Part shown: positions 1 to 5,047 of the stretch, one piece after another
How the letters are laid out: the number at the start of each line of letters is the position of its first letter
Numbering within the stretch: position 1 is the stretch's first letter
Assembly: GCA_964507645.1 (NCBI GenBank)
Contig: CAZDPU010000038.1
Coordinates: 1 to 5,692 of the forward strand
DNA from: UBA6624 sp964507645
GTDB lineage: Bacteria; UBP7; UBA6624
DNA: 5,692 nucleotides
Reading direction: 5' to 3'
Translations under genes and position numbers: made by a program
Notes under the pieces: generated by a model
Told to the model about the DNA's origin: nothing
Database searches by the model: none
The model's input: the letters and a program-made list of their open reading frames with translations, nothing else

Positions 1-83
1 TTTGCCGTTATTACTGAAGGGTGTAATTCAAGAGCTTCTTCTAATTGGGGAGGTAGAAAAAATAATAGGAGTAAGTTAAACAA
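1..83 (-). CDS. Partial unidentified CDS (N-terminus only), possible exported protein
   Basis: Only the first 27 codons lie in the window and the gene runs off its left edge. A TTG start at 81-83 sits 5 bases after a GGAGG Shine-Dalgarno (complement of 89-93), the strongest ribosome site in the window, and the frame stays open to the edge. It overlaps the end of miaB by 8 bases, so it is the next gene of the leftward operon. The peptide starts MFNLLLLFFLPPQLEEAL and continues ELHPSVITA. It has a short, very hydrophobic N-terminus without positive charges, then a stretch that loosely recalls the 'LEEAL...NPxxxxA' opening of TolC-family outer-membrane efflux proteins. That family resemblance is weak and rests on about 15 residues. 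The existence of the gene is well supported by the start signals, but its function is not known. Confidence 0.6.
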   Translation of the reverse strand, partial: MFNLLLLFFLPPQLEEALELHPSVITA

Positions 84-1359
84 TCTTTCCTCCAAGGAAA
101 GTGGATCCTGTTTTGTCTATTTTTATATTTAGATATTTTCCGACTGGATTTTCTTTTGAGTCAAAATGAACGAGATGGAAACCCTCTGACCTTCCTGTCC
201 ACCTGTTTTCTTTCTTGCCTTCTTTTCTTTCAGCTAGAACTTTAACTGTTTTTCCAATGTATTTTTTGTTTTTTGCAAACCAAATTTCATTTAAAACACT
301 TGTTACCTCTGAGAGTCTTTTAACTTTTTCCTTATGGGGTATTGGATCCCCAAGGGGGTAGGATTTTGTTTGAGGCCTAGGAGAATAAAGAAAAGAGTAG
401 GCAAAATCGTATTCAACTTCTTTTAGAAGTGATATTGTCTCATCATGGTCCTTTTTCTTTTCTGTTGGAAAGCCAACAATGATATCGGTTGAAAGTGTAG
501 CTTCTGGCCATATTTCTCTTACCCATTCTGTTTTTTCAATTACTGTCTTTCTTGTCGTAATTCTTCTCATTGCTTTTAAAACTGTATCACTACCAGACTG
601 AAAGGGTAGGTGAAGGTATTTTGCAACCCGAGGAAGGGATTTCATCGTTTGTAGAAAGTTTTTTGTAAGATCGTGTGGATGGCTAGTAAGGAATCTTATT
701 CTTTGCAGTTCAGGAAAAGAGTCATGAACAGCTGAGACCATCTCTTCTGGAGATGTTTTTTTAGCCAAATCTCTTCCATAAGAAAGAAAGTTTTGTCCTA
801 GTAAATAGATTTCTTTTGAGCCAGCTTCCAATGAAACTTCAACATCTTTTAAGATTTTTTCTATTGGGATAGATTTTTGAAGACCTCTTGTTCTCGGAAC
901 TATACAGTAGGAACACATATAAGAACAACCTCTTATTACAGGAATCATGCCTGAGTTCTGACCACCCCTGTGTACATCAAAAGAGTCTTGGGTCGGTTCA
1001 AATTCATTTGGCAGTATTTCAATTACTGCTTTTTTCATTTCTTCCAAATCCTTGCCATCTTGGACAATGTCAATCCACTTTTCTTTTTCAAGCTTTTCTT
1101 TAAGGCTTTCAGCAGCACATCCTAGTATTCCGATTTTTATTTCTGGATTTATTTCTTTTCTTATCCTTACGCTACCAAGTTCAGACCTCATTCTCTGTTC
1201 AGCCTTTTCTCTTACTGCGCAAGTGTTATAAAGAACAATATCTGCTTTTTCTTCTTCAGATCTTTCAAGTCCAAAATTGTCTAACATCCCTGCAATTGAA
1301 TCAGAATCTGCTTCATTCATTTGGCAGCCAAAAGTTCGTATGTGGTATCTTTTTTTCAA
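76..1359 (-). CDS. miaB: tRNA-2-methylthio-N6-isopentenyladenosine37 synthase MiaB
   Basis: Radical-SAM methylthiotransferase that adds the 2-methylthio group to i6A37 of tRNAs reading UNN codons; cytoplasmic. At 427 aa it is slightly short for the family (about 440-475). The N-terminal UPF0004 domain carries the three cluster cysteines: C12 in FGCQMNEADS, C47 in NTCAVREKAEQR (MiaB-type) and C81 in LGCAAE. The radical-SAM core has the CxxxCxxC cluster C145/C149/C152 in GCSYMCSYCIVP, then LLGQNFLSYG (186-195), HLPFQSGSD (250-258) and TDIIVGFPTE (291-300). A TRAM RNA-binding domain fills roughly 363-427. The start is TTG (1357-1359). It is the only plausible initiator in the open frame after an in-frame TAA, and the conserved FGCQMN follows at once. 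It overlaps the stop of the upstream chaperone by 4 bases (TTGA) and has no clear Shine-Dalgarno, so coupled translation is likely. Oddities: VPRTRG and PFQSGS replace the usual VPYTRG/PVQSGS, and the usual SRP after RGxxx reads SIP. Confidence 0.93.
   Translation of the reverse strand: MKKRYHIRTFGCQMNEADSDSIAGMLDNFGLERSEEEKADIVLYNTCAVREKAEQRMRSELGSVRIRKEINPEIKIGILGCAAESLKEKLEKEKWIDIVQDGKDLEEMKKAVIEILPNEFEPTQDSFDVHRGGQNSGMIPVIRGCSYMCSYCIVPRTRGLQKSIPIEKILKDVEVSLEAGSKEIYLLGQNFLSYGRDLAKKTSPEEMVSAVHDSFPELQRIRFLTSHPHDLTKNFLQTMKSLPRVAKYLHLPFQSGSDTVLKAMRRITTRKTVIEKTEWVREIWPEATLSTDIIVGFPTEKKKDHDETISLLKEVEYDFAYSFLYSPRPQTKSYPLGDPIPHKEKVKRLSEVTSVLNEIWFAKNKKYIGKTVKVLAERKEGKKENRWTGRSEGFHLVHFDSKENPVGKYLNIKIDKTGSTFLGGKIV
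89..93 (-). promoter_or_regulatory. Shine-Dalgarno for the partial leftmost gene
   Basis: GGAGG on the minus strand (CCTCC at 89-93) is followed by a 5-base spacer and the TTG at 81-83. It lies inside the last codons of miaB, where it encodes the Gly-Gly before the terminal Lys-Ile-Val. It decides the start of the downstream partial gene. Confidence 0.6.
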
Positions 1360-2888
1360 AATAACTGATTGTTGAAATTATTTATGATTTCACTTCTTTC
1401 TTCATCTTCCAAGGATGCCATTTCTTCACTACCTGCCTCTCTGAATAGTGATGAAATTTGAAAAGATATGTTTAGATTTTGTCCACGAAATTCTTTTGAA
1501 CTGTTTATTATCTCTAGAGCTTTTTCATTGTTTCCAAGCTCAATTTCCACCCTTGCTGAAAGAAGTAGGGTGTAGGGGTCAAAAGGAGTTAGGTCTAGAA
1601 GTTGATTAGAGCAATTTTTAGCTTCAGCTAATGAAGCAGAGTCTGCCCCTTCGCTAGAGGTTTTGTTTTTTAGTAGAAAACTCCAAGCACACAAGGCAAA
1701 ATATTCATTTCGAGCATTTTCTTTTTTTGTTTCTTCAAGGCTTTTTTCTGATGAAGATTCATAGTTGCCTAAAAGTAATTCTTTGTAAATGACATATATT
1801 TGATCATTTATTTTTACCTCATGAGCCAATCTTATTTTGGATTTTATATCTTGGTAAAATTCATTTAAAGGTGTTGAAATTTTAATATTTTGAATCCGTA
1901 TTGCTTCATAGTCGTTTTTTGCATCTGATTCATCTTCAGAAACAAGGCTATTGATGTCCAGAGCATCTTTATTGCTGCTCCTTTCTTTTTTGAATTTTTC
2001 AAAACCTTCTCCAGATGCTTCTCTGTATTCGAGAGAAATTGAAAAATTATTTTCATTGTTTGAAGAATATTCTGAAACCTTTCCTGCAAGCAGTTCTTCA
2101 AACGGTATCAACTCTGAGGTGGCTTGGTTTCTTGTAACCCACCTACTTGCTGTTACCCTTACCCCAGGGCTTCCATTTATTTCAAGACCTATTTCTGTCA
2201 AACTTTTTCCCTGAGACAAAGATTCTTTGATGCTTTCTGTAAGGTCTTTTTGGTACATTGCTGATTCCGATTGTGCTTGTAAAGAAATTGATACTTCAAT
2301 TTCTTCAATCATTAAATCTTCTTTGATTGCGTTTATGTATTCTGTTTCAGACATCCCTAAACCAGAAATCCTTTTAAAGAATTCTCTTTTTGCCTCCTTT
2401 CTGTTTTTGAATTTTTCTAAAAAATTACCTTCTTCATCCTGTTCAATAAAAAAGCTTTCTAAATCCCTCTCCCTTCTTTCATCGATGTTCTTTTCAGAAA
2501 TTTCAATCTTTTGGAATTTAGCTTCATTAAGCAGGATTCTTCTTTCGATTATCTCATCCATGCTTTCTGTTCTGAATTGGATCATTTCCATTATTCCAGG
2601 GGCTGATGAGGGGTTTTGCATTCTCCACTGTTGAACTTTAGAACCTAAGAGCCTGCTTACAAAAACTTCATCAATAGGTTCTCCATCAACAACTGAAGGG
2701 GCACTTTCTAATTGCAGTTTTAAAGTTTCTTCACTTACTTTTTGAGAGCTTGTGAAAGTTGTTCCATAATTCCAAAAAATTGAAACTACAAAAATCAGCC
2801 CTGTTGTTATAAAGAATGCTCTAGAGTGTCGTCTGATAATTCCTACAAGAGTTGTTTTCTTTTCAATATGTTTGAACTTTTTGCCCAT
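1356..2888 (-). CDS. Membrane-anchored SurA/PpiD-like periplasmic chaperone, parvulin signature not seen
   Basis: Likely a periplasmic folding factor tethered to the inner membrane. The basic N-terminus (GKKFKHIEKK) leads to one transmembrane helix at about residues 24-41, then an export-side body, a topology like PpiD. Residues about 65-205 resemble a SurA_N/PpiD N-terminal domain: VVDGEPIDE opening, an ESMDEIIERRILLNEA helix, then alternating acidic/basic helices to EDLMIEEIEV. The next part (about 210-385) sits where a parvulin domain would be, but I cannot find the usual GGDLG-type motif, so isomerase activity is doubtful. The last 120 residues (from about NEYFALCAWSFLL) are helical and contain a TPR-like unit, LSARVEIELGNNEKALEII. 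Length is 510 aa, against about 430 for SurA and 620 for PpiD. The ATG at 2886-2888 has AGGGA 6 bases upstream. The gene lies 13 bases after rpmB and overlaps miaB by 4 bases. Family call by pattern only; an unrelated coiled-coil/TPR membrane protein is possible. Confidence 0.6.
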   Translation of the reverse strand: MGKKFKHIEKKTTLVGIIRRHSRAFFITTGLIFVVSIFWNYGTTFTSSQKVSEETLKLQLESAPSVVDGEPIDEVFVSRLLGSKVQQWRMQNPSSAPGIMEMIQFRTESMDEIIERRILLNEAKFQKIEISEKNIDERRERDLESFFIEQDEEGNFLEKFKNRKEAKREFFKRISGLGMSETEYINAIKEDLMIEEIEVSISLQAQSESAMYQKDLTESIKESLSQGKSLTEIGLEINGSPGVRVTASRWVTRNQATSELIPFEELLAGKVSEYSSNNENNFSISLEYREASGEGFEKFKKERSSNKDALDINSLVSEDESDAKNDYEAIRIQNIKISTPLNEFYQDIKSKIRLAHEVKINDQIYVIYKELLLGNYESSSEKSLEETKKENARNEYFALCAWSFLLKNKTSSEGADSASLAEAKNCSNQLLDLTPFDPYTLLLSARVEIELGNNEKALEIINSSKEFRGQNLNISFQISSLFREAGSEEMASLEDEERSEIINNFNNQLF

Positions 2889-2894
2889 TGCTTA

Positions 2895-2899
2895 TCCCT
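2895..2899 (-). promoter_or_regulatory. Shine-Dalgarno for the SurA/PpiD-like gene
   Basis: AGGGA on the minus strand (TCCCT at 2895-2899) lies 6 bases before the ATG at 2886-2888, within the 13-base gap after rpmB. It supports this ATG and shows the chaperone can be initiated independently of rpmB translation. Confidence 0.55.
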
Positions 2900-2901
2900 G
2901 T

Positions 2902-3120
2902 TTATTTATTGTCTCTAACAGTTGTGGAGAGGCCTTTTTTTTTGATTGTTCTGAGTGTCTTATTTGAAACTTTTAAAGTAATGTAATGACCCTTTTCCTC
3001 ATCCCAAACTCTTTTTCTAATTAGGTTTATCGAAAATCTTCTTTTAGACTTCCTGTGTGAATGACTTACTTTGTTTCCACTCTTGCCTTTCTTTCCGGTT
3101 ATTTGATCTTTTCTTGACAT
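2902..3120 (-). CDS. rpmB: 50S ribosomal protein L28
   Basis: Small basic protein of the large ribosomal subunit, 72 aa, within the usual 60-100 aa range. The family pattern is clear: MSRKDQITGKKGKSGNKVSH opening (compare the typical xxTGKxxxxGNxVSHxxxKTKRRF), then HRKSKRRFSINLIRKRVW, and ITLKVSNKTLRTIKKKGL near the C-terminus. It has no cysteines at all, so it is the zinc-free form. The ATG (3118-3120) directly precedes the conserved SRKDQITGKK and is certain. No Shine-Dalgarno precedes it. A TATAAT element ends 9 bases before the ATG, so the transcript may have almost no leader. It is the first gene of the leftward operon, divergent from rsmD. A run of nine A (minus strand, 2935-2943) encodes the Lys-Lys-Lys before Gly-Leu, in a phase that does not make a classical slippery heptamer. 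Confidence 0.93.
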   Translation of the reverse strand: MSRKDQITGKKGKSGNKVSHSHRKSKRRFSINLIRKRVWDEEKGHYITLKVSNKTLRTIKKKGLSTTVRDNK

Positions 3121-3129
3121 AAGGCTGTA

Positions 3130-3135
3130 ATTATA
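3130..3135 (-). promoter_or_regulatory. Candidate -10 element for the rpmB operon
   Basis: A perfect TATAAT on the minus strand (ATTATA at 3130-3135) sits 9 bases before the rpmB ATG. With a usual 6-9 base discriminator, transcription would start 0-3 bases before the start codon or on it. The -35 region at 17-bp spacing (3153-3158, TTTTAA on the minus strand) is poor, matching 3 of 6 bases, and lies inside rsmD. Confidence 0.5.
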
Positions 3136-3137
3136 CC
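3132..3137 (+). promoter_or_regulatory. Weak candidate -10 element for the rsmD operon
   Basis: TATACC (4 of 6 matches to TATAAT) on the plus strand overlaps the opposite-strand TATAAT by four bases. It ends 5 bases before the rsmD ATG at 3143, so a start on or near the A of the ATG would give a leaderless message. The -35 region at 17-bp spacing (TTTTCT, 3109-3114) is weak. The evidence is the position between divergent genes and the lack of any other room for a promoter outside coding sequence. Confidence 0.3.
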
Positions 3138-3142
3138 TTGAT

Positions 3143-3706
3143 ATGAAAAAGATTAAAAAATACTTGAGAATACATGGAGGAGAGTTTAACTCAAGAAAAG
3201 TGTTCTTCTATCAAAGAGAAAGTTTAAGGCCTTTAACAGGGAGATGGAGGCAGGTTATATCAGACAAGTTTAACAATCTAGAAGGGATGACCGTTGCTGA
3301 TCTTTTTTCCGGCAGCGGCATTTGGGGTATTAGTATGCTCAGCCACGGAGCTAAGCATGTCTCATTTTTCGAGAAAGACAAACTCAGCAGAAAGTCTATT
3401 TCTGAAAATTTAATTAATTTAAAAGTAGATAAAAGTAGATATAGCTTGAACCCAGGAAGCCTGCCTCATTCTTTAGAAGGGACTAGGTTTAAGTTTGATT
3501 TTGTTTGCTGCGATCCCCCTTTCACTGATTTGGAGCTTGGGCAAAGGGTTTTGAATTCTTGTATAAAAATATCACATGAAGGAACTGTGATAGCTTTTAG
3601 GTGGCCTGTCAAAAGACCGCTTCCAAAGCTTTACAATTTACACTTGGTTAAAAAAATAGAACATGGAAATGAAGGATTGGTTTTTTTAAAGCTCGAGGAT
3701 GCTTAA
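3143..3706 (+). CDS. rsmD: 16S rRNA (guanine966-N2)-methyltransferase RsmD
   Basis: SAM-dependent class I methyltransferase that makes m2G966 in 16S rRNA during 30S assembly; cytoplasmic, 187 aa (E. coli form about 198). The opening LRIHGGEFNSRK (8-19) matches the family's LRIIGGxxxGRK. SAM motif I is ADLFSGSGIWGISMLS (52-67), with SGSG at 56-59. The acidic ribose-binding position is E77 in FFEKD. The catalytic motif IV is DPPF at 124-127. The coaD gene follows directly, the classical neighbour. The ATG at 3143 is followed closely by the conserved start region; no Shine-Dalgarno precedes it, and only 22 bases separate it from the divergent rpmB. Oddities: the normally well-conserved RPTxDRVRE segment reads RPLTGRWRQ (29-37), and a 10-bp perfect tandem repeat lies in the codons for residues about 93-100. 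Another RsmD-like guanine-N2 methyltransferase specificity cannot be excluded, but coaD context favours RsmD. Confidence 0.87.
   Translation: MKKIKKYLRIHGGEFNSRKVFFYQRESLRPLTGRWRQVISDKFNNLEGMTVADLFSGSGIWGISMLSHGAKHVSFFEKDKLSRKSISENLINLKVDKSRYSLNPGSLPHSLEGTRFKFDFVCCDPPFTDLELGQRVLNSCIKISHEGTVIAFRWPVKRPLPKLYNLHLVKKIEHGNEGLVFLKLEDA
3421..3440 (+). repeat. 10-bp perfect tandem repeat inside rsmD
   Basis: AAAAGTAGAT occurs twice in direct succession, at 3421-3430 and 3431-3440. Because the unit is not a multiple of three, the two copies are read in different frames (KVD, then KSRY). Loss or gain of one unit by slippage would break the rsmD frame. Confidence 0.85.
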
Positions 3707-4205
3707 AGAAGTTGTTTATTCTGGAACTTTTGACCCTGTAACGAAAGGTCATTTGAACATATTGCAAAGGAGTGTCGCATGTTTCGATGTTGTTCATGTG
3801 TTGATTGCAAGGAACCCCTCAAAAAAATGTTGGTTTTCTTCTGAGGAAAGAAAAGATATGATTCTGTCTTCTATCAAAGAAAATCTCAAAGAATCAGATT
3901 CAACAAGGATAAAAGTGCATATCTTCGATGGGCTCATAACTGACTGGATGAGAGAAAATGAAATAAACCTTATTGTCAGGGGCTTAAGAGCTGTTAGCGA
4001 TTATGAATATGAACTTCAAATGAGTTTGATGAACAGTCAATTGCTGAAGGGTTGTGAAACCATCTTCATGGTTGCTGATTCAAAATGGTCGTTTGTTTCT
4101 TCTAGGTTGATAAAAGAAGTAGCTTTGCTTGGAGGGGATTTTTCTAAGCAGGTGCCCAAATGTATTATTAAAAACATCAAGAAAAGGGTTGAATCAGAGA
4201 GTTGA
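3699..4205 (+). CDS. coaD: Phosphopantetheine adenylyltransferase CoaD
   Basis: Transfers AMP from ATP to 4'-phosphopantetheine to give dephospho-CoA, the penultimate step of coenzyme A synthesis; soluble, usually a hexamer. It is 168 aa, close to the usual 160. Motifs are in order: YSGTFDPVTKGH (7-18) holding the nucleotidyltransferase (T/H)xGH signature, NPSKK (39-43), LIVRGLRAVSDYEYELQM (91-108) with the substrate-contacting RGLR, and WSFVSSRLIKEVA (130-142), the (I/V)SS-type phosphate-binding motif. In the last one the common third serine is an arginine. The ATG at 3699 overlaps the end of rsmD by 8 bases; an in-frame TAA lies 4 codons upstream, so no earlier start exists. GAGG (3695-3698) abuts the ATG, too close for normal function, so re-initiation after rsmD is likely. 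It is followed by a TTGA 4-base overlap with the next gene. Confidence 0.95.
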   Translation: MLKEVVYSGTFDPVTKGHLNILQRSVACFDVVHVLIARNPSKKCWFSSEERKDMILSSIKENLKESDSTRIKVHIFDGLITDWMRENEINLIVRGLRAVSDYEYELQMSLMNSQLLKGCETIFMVADSKWSFVSSRLIKEVALLGGDFSKQVPKCIIKNIKKRVESES

Positions 4206-5047
4206 TTTATCTTTTTTTGTTTTTAGACATCCTCATAAAAGGTTATGGAAGTGTTGTTGCAGATTCGGATGGGTCTTTTTTTGCTGTTTGTGAAAACAAC
4301 AAAAAGATTGAAGTTTCTTTTGGGTACCTCAATGCAAAAGCATGCAAGATTGAATCGAAAAGCAAGAATGATATATTTTTTTCAGAAGGGATTGAGGGAT
4401 TATTTCAAGAAAAATATTTTTTTTCTGCCCCTTTAGCTAGAGTGACTAATTCGAATTTGATAATGGGGGAGGGTTTGAGTGTAAATTCAGATACATTGAA
4501 TTTTAGCACCAAGGGAGTTGCTTCATTTGACAAAACAGGGGTTATCACGCTTGAAGGACCAGATACAAAAATTAGTTATTCAGGAGCTCAGATGCATGCT
4601 GAAAAACTAATTGTTGAAAATGAAAATATATTCCTTTACGGTGATTCTTTTTTTCAAAATGATTTGTTTTCTTTCTCTTCAGAAGGTCCAATTTACTATT
4701 GGAATTACGAGGAAAAAGATGTGCTTTCGGTCAAAAATTTTGATTCTTTTGAATATTTCTTCAACGAGAAAGAGGTGTTAAACATTCACGGAAAAGATTT
4801 TTTAATGTATTTTTATAAAGCCGATCAATCACTGTTGAGGGTTGCTGAGTTTTCTTTAACTTTTAATGATTACTCATTTTTCTCAGAAAATGTTTCAATT
4901 CAAAAATTTGAAGATTTTTTACACATTCGTGCAATTGAAGGAGAATTGGAGATTAAAAATGAAAAAAATTCCATTTATGCAAAAGAAATAATTCTTTTTG
5001 ATGATTTCAGCTGGAAGGCAATAAATGGCGTTAGGGTTGTGTTTTGA
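4202..5047 (+). CDS. Hypothetical exported beta-rich protein with LptA/OstA-like pattern
   Basis: Not recognised with confidence; 281 aa. The start is a TTG whose first four bases (TTGA) overlap the coaD stop. The N-terminus MIYLFLFLDILIKGYGSVVA is hydrophobic but carries no early positive charge and has an Asp and Lys inside, so it is an atypical signal peptide; cleavage after SVVA (residue 20) is possible. The rest is predicted from its alternation to be short beta strands with frequent Gly/Asn turns. Residues about 93-150 (SDTLNFSTKGVASF, VITLEGPDTKISYSG, AEKLIVENENIFLYGD) resemble the 'AD.L.Y.....L..G.V.I' repeat of LptA/LptC/OstA beta-jellyroll proteins that carry LPS across the periplasm. 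Two cysteines (C30, C48) could pair. The following gene encodes a glycan/LPS exporter permease, which suits an envelope role. The family assignment is inference. Other beta-rich periplasmic proteins, such as DUF-type or bactofilin-like folds, remain possible. Confidence 0.5.
   Translation: MIYLFLFLDILIKGYGSVVADSDGSFFAVCENNKKIEVSFGYLNAKACKIESKSKNDIFFSEGIEGLFQEKYFFSAPLARVTNSNLIMGEGLSVNSDTLNFSTKGVASFDKTGVITLEGPDTKISYSGAQMHAEKLIVENENIFLYGDSFFQNDLFSFSSEGPIYYWNYEEKDVLSVKNFDSFEYFFNEKEVLNIHGKDFLMYFYKADQSLLRVAEFSLTFNDYSFFSENVSIQKFEDFLHIRAIEGELEIKNEKNSIYAKEIILFDDFSWKAINGVRVVF
5013..5018 (+). promoter_or_regulatory. Shine-Dalgarno favouring the upstream permease start
   Basis: GGAAGG (5013-5018) lies 6 bases before the ATG at 5025. 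It lies inside the preceding gene. The alternative ATG at 5052 has no comparable site at a working distance, so this element favours the longer start. Confidence 0.45.

Noticed and set aside
888..1103. Plus-strand open frame opposite miaB
   Set aside because: It lies wholly within the conserved radical-SAM/UPF0004 coding region of miaB and has no ribosome site or recognisable protein; a shadow frame.
1951..2634. Plus-strand open frames (1951-2214, 2227-2634) and a minus-strand frame (1865-2101) within the chaperone gene
   Set aside because: Low-complexity Ser/Leu-rich or Lys-rich translations typical of shadow frames in AT-rich coding DNA; they overlap a well-started 510-aa gene.
2935..2943. 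Run of nine A on the minus strand in rpmB as a programmed frameshift or slippage site
   Set aside because: The codon phase is AAA AAA AAA GGC, not the A-AAA-AAG phase of the dnaX-type heptamer. The zero frame gives a normal L28 C-terminus, and no stimulatory hairpin or upstream Shine-Dalgarno is evident.
2932..2943. GGCC followed by T-run on the plus strand as a terminator
   Set aside because: There is no convincing stem before the T-run, it lies inside rpmB, and no rightward transcript is expected there.
3114..3119. Perfect TTGACA on the plus strand as the -35 of rsmD
   Set aside because: At 16-18 bp spacing the -10 would overlap the rsmD start region (CTTGAT), with poor match and a start site inside the gene. 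The sequence is also the complement of the rpmB start codons, so it is explained by coding.
4286..4294. Lipobox around the first cysteine (C30) of the 4202-5047 protein
   Set aside because: The residues before it read FFAV-Cys, and it follows a charged stretch (ADSDG) instead of a hydrophobic signal core, so it does not fit a lipoprotein signal.
4245..4436. Small plus-strand frame inside the LptA-like gene
   Set aside because: Off-frame shadow of the 281-aa gene, with no ribosome site and no recognisable family.
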